Source: Brevundimonas intermedia
GTDB lineage: Bacteria > Pseudomonadota > Alphaproteobacteria > Caulobacterales > Caulobacteraceae
Reading direction: 5' to 3'
Length of the DNA: 64,000 bases
Assembly: GCF_027922165.1 (NCBI RefSeq)
Contig: NZ_BSFD01000002.1
Coordinates: forward strand, 814,234 to 878,233
Position numbers and translations under genes: made by a program. Of this stretch, positions 54,531 through 63,997 are shown one piece after another; the stretch's first letter is position 1; each line of letters begins with the position of its first letter. Under the pieces are notes generated by a model. It saw nothing but the letters and a program-made list of their open reading frames with translations. It was not told the DNA's origin and searched no databases.

Positions 54531-54655
54531 CCGCTCATCCCCGCGAAAGCGGGGACCCAGTGCTTTGGGCGATCATCCTCGCGCCTCTGGCACAGAGCCC
54601 TATCCAAGACCCGTCAGACAACAGAACTGGTCCCCGCTTTCGCGGGGATGAGCGG
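54531..54655. repeat. palindromic intergenic element, family B (inside the his operon)
   Basis: Perfect 26-bp inverted arms (54531-54556 and 54630-54655), each a hairpin CCCCGC-GAAA-GCGGGG with CTCATC outside. The right arm ends at the possible GTG of hisIE at 54655, only 9 bp before its ATG. Confidence 0.85.
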
Positions 54656-54663
54656 TGAATAAA

Positions 54664-55293
54664 ATGATCGACCCCAACACCATCGATTTCGAAAAAGGCG
54701 CCGGCCTGGTCCCCGTCGTGGTGCAGGACGCCGCCACGCTCCAGGTCCTGACCCTGGCCTATATGGACCGCGCCGCCCTGGACGAGACCCTCCAGTCCGG
54801 CGAGGCCACCTTCTTCTCACGCTCGCGCGGCGGACGCTGGCGCAAGGGCGAGACCTCGGGCGACCGGCTGCACGTCGTCGGCATCACGGCCGACTGCGAC
54901 AGCGACGCCCTCGTCCTGGCGGTCAATCCGGTGGGCGACGCCTGCCACCTGCACCGCACCAGCTGCTTCGGCGAGGCCGACGCGCCGGGTCTCGGCCGCA
55001 TCGCCCGGCTGGAACAGACCATCGCCGAACGCGCCGCCGCCGATCCGTCCGAAAGCTGGACGGCCAAACTGATCGGCAAGGGCGTCAAACGCATCGCCCA
55101 GAAGGTCGGCGAAGAAGGCGTAGAGACCGCGCTGGCGGGCGTCGCGGGTCCGGATGAGGAACTCGCCAGCGAGGCTGCGGATTTGATCTATCACCTCTTG
55201 GTGCTTCTCCACGCCCGTAACATGGTGTTTCAGGACGTGCTGGACGTGTTGGCCTCCAGAGCGGAAGCGGGCAAAGCGACGCCCAGACCTTAA
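54664..55293 (+). CDS. hisIE: bifunctional PR-AMP cyclohydrolase / PR-ATP pyrophosphatase (HisIE)
   Basis: 209 aa from the ATG at 54664 (a GTG at 54655 lies in the repeat and is less likely). Residues 1-115 are HisI: AYMDRAALDETL, FFSRSRGGRWRKGETSGDRL, zinc cysteines in ADCDSDAL and GDACHLHRTSCF. Residues 120-205 are HisE: LGRIARLEQTI, KGVKRIAQKVGEEGVETAL and EAADLIYHLLVLL. A fused form, whereas many alphaproteobacteria have hisI and hisE apart. Last his gene here; zwf follows after 42 bp. Confidence 0.95.
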   Translation: MIDPNTIDFEKGAGLVPVVVQDAATLQVLTLAYMDRAALDETLQSGEATFFSRSRGGRWRKGETSGDRLHVVGITADCDSDALVLAVNPVGDACHLHRTSCFGEADAPGLGRIARLEQTIAERAAADPSESWTAKLIGKGVKRIAQKVGEEGVETALAGVAGPDEELASEAADLIYHLLVLLHARNMVFQDVLDVLASRAEAGKATPRP

Positions 55294-55335
55294 AGGCGAC
55301 TGATCCCGGATAATGGGATCGAGCAGGGGACAAGT

Positions 55336-56793
55336 ATGGCGGCTCTCATTCTGTTCGGCGGCGGCGGCGATCTGGCGATGCGCATGCTGTTGCCGTCGCT
55401 CTATTTCCTCGAGCACGACGGGCTCTTGCCGGACGATCTCAAGATCATCGGCGCCGCCCGTTCCGAGGAAACCGCCGAAGAATATGTGGCCAAGGTCCAC
55501 GACGCCGTGAAGGCCAAGGCCGAGACGGACAAGGCCTGGGACGATCACTCCTGGGCCAAGATGAAGGCGCGCCTCGACTATCTGGCCGTGGACGCCACCT
55601 CCGCCGACAGCCTGAAGCCGCTGAAGGACAAGGTCGGCGACGGCGAGGTCACCTCCTTCCTGGCCGTCTCGCCGTCGCTTTACGGCCGTATCGTCACGGC
55701 GATGAAGACGGCCGGCCTGGCCGAGCGCAACTGCCGCATCGTGTTGGAAAAGCCGGTCGGCCGTGACCTCAAGTCCTTCCTAGAGATCGACGACGCCGTG
55801 GCCCACGCCTTCCGCGAGGACCAGGTGTTCCGCATCGACCATTATCTGGGCAAGGAGACGGTCCAGAACCTGACGGCGCTGCGCTTCGGCAACACCATCT
55901 TCGAGCCGCTGTGGAACAATCTGACGATCGACCACGTCCAGATCACCATTGGTGAAACGGTCGGCGTCGGCGACCGCTGGCCCTATTATGACGAATACGG
56001 AGCATTGCGTGACATGCTCCAGAACCACATGCTCCAGCTGCTGTGCCTGGTGGCCATGGAGCCGCCGTCGGACCTGGACCCCGAGTCCCTGCGCAACGAG
56101 AAGGTCAAGGTGCTGCGGTCCCTGCGCCCCATCACTCACGAAGAGGCGGAACGCGTCACCGTGCGCGGCCAGTATGTGGCGGGCGTGTCCGAGGGCAAGC
56201 CGGCCAAGGGCTATGACGAGGAGCGCGGCGCGGATTCCGACACCGAGACCTTCGTCGCCATCCGCGCCGACATCGACAACTGGCGCTGGGCCGGCGTGCC
56301 CTTCTTCATGCGGACCGGCAAGCGGCTGCCGGAGAAGCGCACCGAGATCGTCATCCAGTTCAAGCCCGTCCCCCACTCCATCTTCGACAACGAAGAGGGC
56401 GAGGCGCCGGCCAACCGCATGATCATCGAGCTTCAGCCCGAGGAAGACATCTCCCTGACGGTGATGAACAAGCGCCCCGGCCTGGACAAGCGGATGCAGC
56501 TCCAGCCCATCACCATGAGCCTGTCGTGGGGGGTGGACGGCAAGTCGGCCGCCCCGCCGCGCCGCCGCATCGCCTATGAACGTCTGCTGCTGGACGCCAT
56601 GCACGGCGACTCGACCCTGTTCGTCCGTCGCGACGAGGCCGAACAGGCCTGGAAATGGGTGGACGAGGTCGCCGAGGCCTGGGCCGAGTCCGGCCAGAAG
56701 CCCGACGAATATGTCGCCGGCACCTGGGGCCCCGACAGCGCCGACATGCTGATGATGCGCACCGGCCGCGACTGGAACACCACCGATGTCTGA
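55336..56793 (+). CDS. zwf: glucose-6-phosphate 1-dehydrogenase
   Basis: 485 aa. It oxidises glucose-6-phosphate with NADP, entering the Entner-Doudoroff pathway. NADP fold: LILFGGGGDLAMRMLLPSLY; active site RIDHYLGKETVQNLTALRFGN with the catalytic His; later FMRTGKRLPEKRTEIVIQFK. Start ATG at 55336. It overlaps pgl by 8 bp. Confidence 0.97.
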   Translation: MAALILFGGGGDLAMRMLLPSLYFLEHDGLLPDDLKIIGAARSEETAEEYVAKVHDAVKAKAETDKAWDDHSWAKMKARLDYLAVDATSADSLKPLKDKVGDGEVTSFLAVSPSLYGRIVTAMKTAGLAERNCRIVLEKPVGRDLKSFLEIDDAVAHAFREDQVFRIDHYLGKETVQNLTALRFGNTIFEPLWNNLTIDHVQITIGETVGVGDRWPYYDEYGALRDMLQNHMLQLLCLVAMEPPSDLDPESLRNEKVKVLRSLRPITHEEAERVTVRGQYVAGVSEGKPAKGYDEERGADSDTETFVAIRADIDNWRWAGVPFFMRTGKRLPEKRTEIVIQFKPVPHSIFDNEEGEAPANRMIIELQPEEDISLTVMNKRPGLDKRMQLQPITMSLSWGVDGKSAAPPRRRIAYERLLLDAMHGDSTLFVRRDEAEQAWKWVDEVAEAWAESGQKPDEYVAGTWGPDSADMLMMRTGRDWNTTDV

Positions 56794-57502
56794 GACGCCC
56801 GTGATCGAAACCTTCCCCACCGTCGACGCCTGGGCCGAGGCCATCGCCGCCCGCCTGTCCGAGACCCTGGGCGCCGCCGTCCGTGACAACGGCCGGGCCG
56901 TCTTCGCCGGTCCCGGCGGCACCACCCCCGCCCCCGTCTATCGCCGCCTCGCCGCGACCGACCTGGACTGGGCGAAGATCGCCGTCACCCTGGTGGACGA
57001 ACGCTACGTCCCCGAGACCTCGCCTGAGTCCAACGCCCGGCTGATCCGCGACGTCCTGTTGCAGGACAAGGCCGCCGCCGGCCGGTTCATCCCCCTCTAT
57101 ACGCCCGAAGTCACGGTGGACCGCGCCGCCATCGTCGCCGCTCATGCTCTGGCGGCTGAAGGCGGTCGTTTCGACGCGGTCCTTCTCGGCATGGGTGAGG
57201 ATGGCCATATCTGCTCCATGTTCCCCGACAGCCCCACCCTGAAGACCCTGCTGACCCCGACGCTGAAGCCGACCGTCCTGGGCGTGCCCCACGGCCGCGA
57301 CGGCGCGGCGCCGACCCTCGAGCGCCTGTCGATCAACCTGGCCTATCTGATGTCCGCCGGCCGGGTGATCCTGGGCCTTAAGGGCGCAGCCAAACGCCGC
57401 GTGTTCGAGGAACAGGCTAAGGGCGACCCCAAGATCCAGCCCATCGCCGCCCTGATCGCCGCCGGCGTCCCGCTTGAAGTTCTGTACACGGAAGCCAGCT
57501 GA
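56786..57502 (+). CDS. pgl: 6-phosphogluconolactonase
   Basis: 238 aa. NagB-like fold: [38 protein letters not shown], and [18 protein letters not shown] with the catalytic His. It hydrolyses the lactone from Zwf. Overlaps zwf; followed after 1 bp by edd. Confidence 0.96.
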   Translation: MSETPVIETFPTVDAWAEAIAARLSETLGAAVRDNGRAVFAGPGGTTPAPVYRRLAATDLDWAKIAVTLVDERYVPETSPESNARLIRDVLLQDKAAAGRFIPLYTPEVTVDRAAIVAAHALAAEGGRFDAVLLGMGEDGHICSMFPDSPTLKTLLTPTLKPTVLGVPHGRDGAAPTLERLSINLAYLMSAGRVILGLKGAAKRRVFEEQAKGDPKIQPIAALIAAGVPLEVLYTEAS

Positions 57503-57503
57503 C

Positions 57504-59393
57504 ATGACCCTGCACCCCACGGTGGCCGCGGTCACCGCCCGGATCGTCGAGAAGAGCCGCGCCACCCGCGCCGACTACATCCGTCGCATGGACGCCGCCC
57601 GCGACAGCGGGACCGGCCGCGCCAAGCTGAGCTGCGCCAACTGGGCCCACGCCTTCGCCGGCCAGACCATCGCCGACAAACTGACCGCCATGGACGGGTC
57701 CAAGCCCAATCTGGGCATCGTCACCGCCTATAACGACATGCTGTCGGCCCACCAGCCGTTCGAGCGCTTCCCCGGCGTTGTTCGCGAAGCTGTGCGTCAG
57801 GTCGGCGCGACGGCCCAGGTCGCCGGCGGCACCCCCGCCATGTGCGATGGCGTCACCCAGGGTCGCCCCGGCATGGAGCTGTCGCTATTCAGCCGCGACG
57901 TCATCGCCATGTCCACCGGCGTCGCCCTGACGCATGACGCCTTCGACGCCGCCCTGATGCTGGGCGTCTGCGACAAGATCGTGCCCGGCCTGTTCATGGG
58001 GGCCCTGGCCTTCGGCCATCTGCCCGTCGTCTTCGCCCCCGCCGGCCCCATGCCCTCGGGCATTCCGAACGCCGAAAAGGCCCGCGTCCGTGCCGAGTAC
58101 GCCCAGAACAAGGTCGACCGCCAGACCCTGCTGGAAAGCGAGATCGGCTCCTATCACTCGCCCGGCACCTGCACCTTCTACGGCACGGCCAACTCCAATC
58201 AGATGATGATGGAGCTGGCGGGCCTGCACATGCCCTCGACCGCCTTCGTCCATCCGGACACCGGCCTGCGCGACGCGCTGACCGCCGCCGCCGCCCAGCG
58301 CGCCGTCGAACTGGCCCGCAGCGGCGAAAGCCGCATGGCCGACGTCATCGACGAGAAGTCCATCGTCAACGCCATCGTCGCCCTGCTGGCCACCGGCGGC
58401 TCGACCAACCACGCCATCCACCTGGTCGCCATGGCTCGGGCGGCGGGCGTGCTGATCGACTGGACCGACATGGACGAGCTGTCGTCCGTCACCCCCCTGC
58501 TGGCCCGCGTCTATCCCAACGGCTCGGCCGATGTGAACGCCTTCCAGGCCGCCGGCGGCGTCGCCTTCGTGGCCCGCGAACTGGCCCAGGCCGGCCATAT
58601 CCACTCGGACGTCACCACCATCATGGGCAAGGGTATAGAGCCCTATTTCCAGGAGCCGTCGATGGTGGACGGCCAGCTGGTCTGGCGCGACGGGGTCAAG
58701 GAAAGCCTGGATCTCGACATCCTGCGCCCCGCCTCCAACCCCTTCGACAAGGAGGGCGGTCTGCGCCTGGTCAAGGGCGACCTGGGCCGCGCGGTCATCA
58801 AGGTCTCGGCGGTCAAGCCCGAGAACCGCATCGTCGAGGCCCCTGCCGCCGTCTTCGAAACCCAGGAAGACGCGCTTCAGGCCTTCAAGGACGGCAAGCT
58901 TTACCGCGACGTCGTGGTGGTCCTGCGCTTCCAGGGGCCCAAGGCCAACGGCATGCCCGAACTGCACAGCCTGTCGCCCGCCCTGTCGATCATCCAGGAC
59001 AAGGGGTTCAAGGTCGCCTTCGTCACCGACGGCCGCATGTCGGGCGCCAGCGGCAAGACTCCCGCCGCCATCCACGTCTCGCCCGAAGCCCTGGCCGGCG
59101 GCCCCCTGGCCCATGTCAAGGACGGCGACATCATCCGCCTGGACGCCGAGGCCGGGGTTCTGACCACGGTCGGGGTCGACGATCTGACCGCCCGCCCCGC
59201 CGCCGCCCGCTCCTCCGCCAACGCCGCCGGCTCGGCCTGGGGCTATGGCCGCGAGCTGTTCGGGGCCTTCCGCCACGTCGTCACCACCGCTGAAGAAGGC
59301 GCCACCGTCTGCTTCGCCTTCCCCAGCGGCGGCCAATCGCATACGGACACGCCACCCGATCCCAACTTCGTCGACCGGACCGTGGACGCCTGA
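57504..59393 (+). CDS. edd: 6-phosphogluconate dehydratase (Edd)
   Basis: 629 aa, ATG at 57504. IlvD/Edd family Fe-S enzyme: [20 protein letters not shown] with one cluster cysteine, [28 protein letters not shown], and [16 protein letters not shown] near the end. It makes KDPG. The partner aldolase gene eda is not in the window. Confidence 0.97.
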   Translation: MTLHPTVAAVTARIVEKSRATRADYIRRMDAARDSGTGRAKLSCANWAHAFAGQTIADKLTAMDGSKPNLGIVTAYNDMLSAHQPFERFPGVVREAVRQVGATAQVAGGTPAMCDGVTQGRPGMELSLFSRDVIAMSTGVALTHDAFDAALMLGVCDKIVPGLFMGALAFGHLPVVFAPAGPMPSGIPNAEKARVRAEYAQNKVDRQTLLESEIGSYHSPGTCTFYGTANSNQMMMELAGLHMPSTAFVHPDTGLRDALTAAAAQRAVELARSGESRMADVIDEKSIVNAIVALLATGGSTNHAIHLVAMARAAGVLIDWTDMDELSSVTPLLARVYPNGSADVNAFQAAGGVAFVARELAQAGHIHSDVTTIMGKGIEPYFQEPSMVDGQLVWRDGVKESLDLDILRPASNPFDKEGGLRLVKGDLGRAVIKVSAVKPENRIVEAPAAVFETQEDALQAFKDGKLYRDVVVVLRFQGPKANGMPELHSLSPALSIIQDKGFKVAFVTDGRMSGASGKTPAAIHVSPEALAGGPLAHVKDGDIIRLDAEAGVLTTVGVDDLTARPAAARSSANAAGSAWGYGRELFGAFRHVVTTAEEGATVCFAFPSGGQSHTDTPPDPNFVDRTVDA

Positions 59394-59423
59394 TCCGACG
59401 CACCGACCGCAGGAAACGATTAT

Positions 59424-60395
59424 ATGACTGACAAGACCCTCCTCGTCGGCGACGTCGGCGGCACCAATGCGCGCTTCGCCGTCGCACGCATGGTGGACGG
59501 CCGTCCCGTGCTGGACCACCACGAAAGCTTCCCGGCCGAGACCTATCCCACCTTCCTGGAAGGCGTAGCCGCCTTCATCGAGGGCTGCGAGGTCAAGCCC
59601 ACCGGCGGCGTCATCGCCGTCGCCGGCCCCGTCACCGACGGCGAGATCGACCTGACCAACTCGCCCTGGCGCGTATCGGAGGCCGAGCTTCAGACCCTGG
59701 GTCTGAAGCCGGTCAAGCTGATCAACGACTTCGAGGCCCTGGCCTGGGGCGCCCCCGTGGTGCCGGAAGACCAGCTGGAAAGCCTGGGCGGCCCCGTCGA
59801 CGGCGATCCGCACGCCACCATCGCCGTCCTCGGCCCCGGCACCGGCTTCGGCGTCTCAGCCCTGGTGCGCGACGCCCACGGCAAGGAAATGGCCATGCCG
59901 TCGGAAGGCGGCCACGCCTGTTTCCCCCCCGGCGATCCGGTCGAGGACGAGATCCTGCGCATCCTGCGCCGCCGCTATGACCGCGTCTCCATCGAACGCC
60001 TGATCTGCGGCCCCGGCCTGCTGAACATGCACCGGGCGCTGGCCGAGATCGACGGCCGCGAGACCCATATCGACGACCCGGCCCAGATCACCGAAACGGC
60101 GATGAACGACCCCAACAGCCCGTGCGGCGCCACCCTGGCCCGCTTCTGCGCCATCCTGGGCGCGGTCGCCGGCGACATCGCCCTGACCACTGGTTCGCGC
60201 GGCGGCGTCTATATCGCCGGCGGCATCGTCCCGCGCATCCTGCCCTTCATCAAGGCCAGCCCCTTCCGCCAGAGGTTCGAGCGCAAGGGCCGGTTCAAGG
60301 ACTATATGTCCGAGATCCCGACCAAGGTGATCATGCACAAACACGCCGCGCTTCTGGGCGCCGCGCGGGTCGCCTTCGCCGAATCCGAAGGCTGA
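59424..60395 (+). CDS. glk: glucokinase
   Basis: 323 aa. ROK-unrelated bacterial Glk: LLVGDVGGTNARFAVAR (ATP loop), NSPWRVSEAEL, LINDFEALAWG, GPGTGFGVSALV, EGGHACFPPGD and GGVYIAGGIVPRILPF. It phosphorylates glucose, feeding zwf. It is the last gene of the operon; a hairpin follows. Confidence 0.96.
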   Translation: MTDKTLLVGDVGGTNARFAVARMVDGRPVLDHHESFPAETYPTFLEGVAAFIEGCEVKPTGGVIAVAGPVTDGEIDLTNSPWRVSEAELQTLGLKPVKLINDFEALAWGAPVVPEDQLESLGGPVDGDPHATIAVLGPGTGFGVSALVRDAHGKEMAMPSEGGHACFPPGDPVEDEILRILRRRYDRVSIERLICGPGLLNMHRALAEIDGRETHIDDPAQITETAMNDPNSPCGATLARFCAILGAVAGDIALTTGSRGGVYIAGGIVPRILPFIKASPFRQRFERKGRFKDYMSEIPTKVIMHKHAALLGAARVAFAESEG

Positions 60396-60409
60396 TCTTC
60401 ACGAAAAAC

Positions 60410-60441
60410 TCACGGCGGCGTGAACCCATCCGCCGCCGTGA
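60410..60441 (+). terminator. hairpin after glk
   Basis: An 11-bp perfect stem (TCACGGCGGCG and its complement) with a 10-nt loop, then CGTTTCC. Probably ends the zwf-glk transcript, though the T-tail is short. Confidence 0.55.
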
Positions 60442-60474
60442 CGTTTCCTCCGCTCCAAAACGGAAGGAAACCCC

Positions 60475-60780
60475 ATGAAGAAGTTCGCCATCGCCGCCGC
60501 CTCGCTGTTCGTCCTGTCGGGCGTCGCCGCCTGCGGTGAAAGCGCCGCCGACAAGGCCGCCGAAAGCCGCGCCGACGCCGTCGAGGCCACGGGCGAAGCC
60601 CGCGCCGACCAGCTGGAAGCCCAGGCCGACGCCGCCCCGACCAACGCCCAGGAAGACGCGCTGAACCGCCAGGCCGACCAGGTCGAGGAAAACGCCGACC
60701 GTCGCGCCGACCAGATCGAGCAGCAGGGCGGCAACGCCGACGGCGGCATGACCACCAACAACACCCCGACCACCAACTAA
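60475..60780 (+). CDS. small alanine/acid-rich lipoprotein
   Basis: 101 aa. Signal with a lipobox-like LSGVAAC (Cys about residue 20). The mature part is a charged helix of irregular RAD/RADQ/ADQ repeats (about 28-85), likely a coiled coil, with an N/T-rich end. It resembles Lpp-like or stress-induced small lipoproteins but no family is recognised. GGAAGGAAA precedes the ATG. Confidence 0.8.
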   Translation: MKKFAIAAASLFVLSGVAACGESAADKAAESRADAVEATGEARADQLEAQADAAPTNAQEDALNRQADQVEENADRRADQIEQQGGNADGGMTTNNTPTTN

Positions 60781-60817
60781 GGTCGGCGCATAGGCGATCC
60801 GTCGCCCCGCCCCCCGT

Positions 60818-60926
60818 CCGTCATCCTCGGGCTTGACCCGAGGACCGGGCGCGGGGCGGTCTGTGCTTCGCCCGTTCGCACCAGGGGCGGATCGTCTAAT
60901 CCTCGGGTCAAGCCCGAGGATGACGG
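60818..60926. repeat. palindromic intergenic element, family A (second copy)
   Basis: The 26-bp arms (60819-60844 and 60900-60925) are identical to those of the copy at 52.9 kb, with a different 55-bp centre. The right arm overlaps the end of the DUF1295 gene and gives it its stop codon. Confidence 0.85.
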
Positions 60927-61726
60927 GAGGGCGGCCACGGCACAAACGCACTCGTCCGCTTCACATAGTCCGCATACCCCGGCCGCGACCTGTTGATCGC
61001 CTTCTCGGTAATCCCGATCCCCGACCAGCGCGTCAGGGTGAAAGTCAGGAAGATCGGCCCCGCGATCGACCACAGGCCGACGCCCGTCTCCGCCGCGATC
61101 AGCCACAGCCCCCACCAGACACAGGCGTCGCCGAAATAGTTCGGATGCCGCGTATAGCGCCACAGGCCGGTGTCCAGCACCTTGCCCTTGTTGGCCGCAT
61201 CGCGTTTGAACGCCGCCAGCTGAGCGTCGCCGACGCTTTCGAACACGATCCCGACCACCGCCAGAACCGCCCCGACCCCGGCGATCACGCCGAGCCCCGG
61301 CTGGGCCGCGACCTGTCCCAACTGCACCGGCAACGACGTCAGCCAGGCCAGCACGGCCTGGGGCAGAAACACGAACAACAGCGCCGTCTTGGCGAACGAC
61401 CAGCCCTTGTTCCGTTCCTGATCCTCGACGATCTGAACATACCGCCCATCCGCCCCGCTGGCCCGCCAGCGCCGGAACAGGTGCCAGCCCAGCCGCAACG
61501 CCCAGACCGCGCACAGCCCGACCAGCAGCGCCTTGCGCGCCGGGTCGCCGTCCGCACGCGGCAGGGTCGCCACCGCCAGCAGCAACATCCCCAACGGCCA
61601 GACCGCATCGATGAAACTGACGTCCTTCAGCCTCAGCGCGACCCGCCAAAGCCCCAGCATCACGGCCACGATCAGGGCCAGGTTCAGTCCCAGCAGGATG
61701 AGGATGTCGGTCAGGGTCATGGGCAT
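60908..61726 (-). CDS. DUF1295 (steroid 5-alpha-reductase-like) membrane protein
   Basis: 272 aa. Several membrane helices (about 8-28, 40-60, 65-82, 105-128, 140-162 and 200-225) and the family motifs RYTRHPNYFGD and the tail SRPGYADYVKRTSAFVPW. DUF1295 members resemble steroid reductases/isoprenylcysteine methyltransferases. The last codons and TGA stop come from the right arm of the palindromic element. ATG at 61726. Confidence 0.88.
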   Translation of the reverse strand: MPMTLTDILILLGLNLALIVAVMLGLWRVALRLKDVSFIDAVWPLGMLLLAVATLPRADGDPARKALLVGLCAVWALRLGWHLFRRWRASGADGRYVQIVEDQERNKGWSFAKTALLFVFLPQAVLAWLTSLPVQLGQVAAQPGLGVIAGVGAVLAVVGIVFESVGDAQLAAFKRDAANKGKVLDTGLWRYTRHPNYFGDACVWWGLWLIAAETGVGLWSIAGPIFLTFTLTRWSGIGITEKAINRSRPGYADYVKRTSAFVPWPPSRHPRA

Positions 61727-61757
61727 AGTACGCCGATCGTCAGTCTATGGATGGCGC

Positions 61758-62339
61758 CTAGGCCGCCTCCACCACCGCCAGCTCCGGCCATCGCCCCCGC
61801 GCATTCTCGATGGTCTTGACCCAGCCCTTGGCCAGCGGCCGGTTCGGGTTCGGCCGGACGACCATGGCGAACACATCCTCCAGCCCGAACGGCGCCGCCA
61901 CGGTGATCGTGTCGTCCGCCTCCAGCCGCACCCCGACGGCGAAGGTCGGGGCCACGAACTGGCCCAGGGCTTCGTCGGTCGCGTGCAACGGCGCATAGGG
62001 TTCGCCGAACCGGTTCTGGAACCACAGGTGCACCCGCGCCTGATTGCGCACCTCGACCTGGCTGCGGAAGGGTTCGTCGAAGGCGGCGGCGACCTGTTTG
62101 ATCACCACGTCCTCTGCCTCGTACGACAGGTCCGCGCCGTCGAAATAGGCCAGGTCATAGTCCTTGATCCCGTATCCCGCCGGTCGTCCTGTCTTGGCGT
62201 TCCACACCGCCTGATAGACGGCGCCCGACACCAGCCGCCAGTCGGGCAGGCCCAGCCCCCGCACCGTCCGCAAGACGTGCATCAGGGCGGGATCGGCGCG
62301 GACGATTTCGATTAGCTTCAGGCTCAGGGCGTCGCTCAT
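61758..62339 (-). CDS. nucleotidyltransferase-family protein (DUF925-like)
   Basis: 193 aa, ATG at 62339 with AAGGAG 5 nt before it (the GTG two codons upstream overlaps that site and is unlikely). Start ALSLKLIEIVRADPALMHVLRTVRGLGLPDW, GAVYQAVWNA, then the metal site GIKDYDLAYFD (DxD-like) and VRNQARVHLWFQNRFGEPY. This is the DUF925 family of stand-alone nucleotidyltransferase-like proteins. Target unknown. Confidence 0.88.
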   Translation of the reverse strand: MSDALSLKLIEIVRADPALMHVLRTVRGLGLPDWRLVSGAVYQAVWNAKTGRPAGYGIKDYDLAYFDGADLSYEAEDVVIKQVAAAFDEPFRSQVEVRNQARVHLWFQNRFGEPYAPLHATDEALGQFVAPTFAVGVRLEADDTITVAAPFGLEDVFAMVVRPNPNRPLAKGWVKTIENARGRWPELAVVEAA

Positions 62340-62414
62340 CCCCACTCCTTAGCCTCCCGGTCTGTTAAGCGGGAGACGTCACCCGCCTTCATCCCCAGCC
62401 CTCTCCCTTCCCCC

Positions 62415-62521
62415 CCGTCATCCCAGGGCTTGTCCCTGGTATCCATACTCCCGGTATCGACGACGGCGCACTGCGTGGAAACACCGGGCGTATGGATCCT
62501 CGCCACAAGAACGAGGATGAC
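62415..62521. repeat. palindromic intergenic element, diverged family A member
   Basis: Ends in CGTCATCC/GGATGACG as in family A. Both arms hold a hairpin, but the two hairpin sequences differ, so only the outer 8 bp and the inner ATCCATAC/GTATGGAT blocks pair. Length 107 bp. It sits in the 528-bp gap 62340-62867, where I see no gene. Confidence 0.65.
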
Positions 62522-62725
62522 GAACTCAATGGACGCCTGCCTTGCAACGGCGGACCCTGCCCATCGTCGACCGCCCGCTACGCGCATAATTTTCGAGCCG
62601 AGCCCTCATGGTTTCAAAGGCTTGCAGATTTATTCGGCGCAATATCCGGCGCCCTCTCCGACCTGCTTATAATGACGGCTCGATCTTTGACATCGCCAGC
62701 CCCACGACGACTTCTCCGCCGCGAC

Positions 62726-62812
62726 ATTGCACCCAATTGCACAGTGCAATTTCAGCTGAAGAATTTCCCATTTAAAAACAATCTGGTTTCGCCGAGATTG
62801 CACGCATTGCAC
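62726..62812. repeat. four ATTGCAC direct repeats plus one inverted copy
   Basis: ATTGCAC at 62726, 62736, 62797 and 62806, and the inverted GTGCAAT at 62744. The copies form two pairs at 9-10 bp spacing, i.e. one helical turn, in an AT-richer patch between thiD and the nucleotidyltransferase gene. They may be binding sites for an unknown regulator. Confidence 0.4.
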
Positions 62813-62867
62813 CGATTTTCTCGCGTATCGCTCGGTCGCTGAGGCGCGCCTTCCCGCCGCGCCGCCC

Positions 62868-63668
62868 CTAGCCCCGCACCGGCCAGCCGTGATCCAGCGG
62901 CCCGTGTCCGCCGCCCAGGCCCGGCGCGCGCCGGATGGCCTCGCCGACATAGGCCCAGGCTTCCGCCACAGCGACCTCCAGCGGCCGCCCCAGGGCCAGG
63001 CCCGCCGCGCACGCACTCGCCAGAGTACAGCCGGTGCCGTGGGTGTGGCGGGTGTCGATCCGTTCCGCCTCCAGCACCGTCTCCCCGTCGGTCGTCATCA
63101 GCAGGTCGATCACCGTCGGCCCGTCCACATGGCCGCCCTTCATCAGCACGGCCCGGGCGCCCAGTTTCAGCAGGGCCTCGCCTGCCCGCCGCTGACCGTC
63201 GATATCGCGCACCGCCAGCCCGGTCAGGGCCTCGGCCTCGGGCGCATTGGGGGTCAGCAAGGCCGCGCGCGGGATCATCAGCGACCGGACCGCCTCCACC
63301 GCCGCATCGGGCAGCAGCGGATGCCCGCCCTTGGCCACCATGACCGGATCGACCACCGCCGGGGCGTCCGCCTCGTCCAGCAGGGCCGCCACCGTCTCGA
63401 CCACCTCGACCGAGCCCAGCATGCCGGTCTTGAAAGCGTCGGTCCCGATATCCTCCAGCACCGCCCGCGCCTGGGCCGCGATCAGCGCCAACGGCAGGGG
63501 ATGGACGCCGTGAACCCCCAGGGTGTTCTGCACCGTGATCGCGGTGATCGCCGTGGCGGCGAACCCGCCCATCATCGTCACGGCCTTGATGTCGGCCTGG
63601 ATCCCGGCGCCGCCGCCCGAATCCGACCCCGCCAGGATCAGCACCCGGCCATGGTGCAGCCCGCTCAT
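62868..63668 (-). CDS. thiD: HMP(-P) kinase ThiD
   Basis: 266 aa, ATG at 63668 overlapping the SMR gene stop. It phosphorylates hydroxymethylpyrimidine for thiamine synthesis. Motifs: RVLILAGSDSGGGAGIQADIKA, TAITVQNTLGV, FKTGMLGS, VDPVMVAKGG, LTPNAPEAEALTG and DTRHTHGTGCTLASA with the catalytic Asp-free GTGC anion hole. No other thi gene is nearby. Confidence 0.95.
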   Translation of the reverse strand: MSGLHHGRVLILAGSDSGGGAGIQADIKAVTMMGGFAATAITAITVQNTLGVHGVHPLPLALIAAQARAVLEDIGTDAFKTGMLGSVEVVETVAALLDEADAPAVVDPVMVAKGGHPLLPDAAVEAVRSLMIPRAALLTPNAPEAEALTGLAVRDIDGQRRAGEALLKLGARAVLMKGGHVDGPTVIDLLMTTDGETVLEAERIDTRHTHGTGCTLASACAAGLALGRPLEVAVAEAWAYVGEAIRRAPGLGGGHGPLDHGWPVRG

Positions 63669-63997
63669 GCGTGCGCCCCCGAGAACAGCTTCAGCCCGAC
63701 GATCCCCGCCACGATCAGCAGGATGCACACCGCCCGCACCGCCGTCGCCGGCTCGCCATAGACGACGATCCCGACCAGGGCCGCGCCCACCGCTCCGATC
63801 CCGGTCCAGATCGCATAGGCCGTGCCGATCGGCAGCTTCTGCGTCGCCACCCACAGCAGGACCATGCTGGCCGCCAGCGCGACCAGCACGCCCAGCGACG
63901 TCAGCGGCCTTTGCAGGCTGACATTCTTGAGGCCGGACGCCCACAGCACTTCCAGCAGACCGGCGACGACCAGCGTCACCCACGGATTGATCGACAT
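63665..63997 (-). CDS. SMR-family transporter (SugE/Gdx-like)
   Basis: 110 aa, complete; its ATG is 3 bp from the right edge. Four membrane helices; the start VTLVVAGLLEVLWASGLK carries the conserved Glu. The WASGLK and following LQRP resemble the SugE/Gdx guanidinium exporters more than EmrE, but this is a weak distinction. Overlaps thiD (ATGA). Confidence 0.92.
   Translation of the reverse strand: MSINPWVTLVVAGLLEVLWASGLKNVSLQRPLTSLGVLVALAASMVLLWVATQKLPIGTAYAIWTGIGAVGAALVGIVVYGEPATAVRAVCILLIVAGIVGLKLFSGAHA

Noticed and set aside
57885..59813. A 642-codon open frame on the minus strand opposite edd and glk
   Set aside because: Rich in G, D, V and Q with no recognisable motif; edd and glk on the plus strand have full family signatures. 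It is a shadow of GC-rich codon use.
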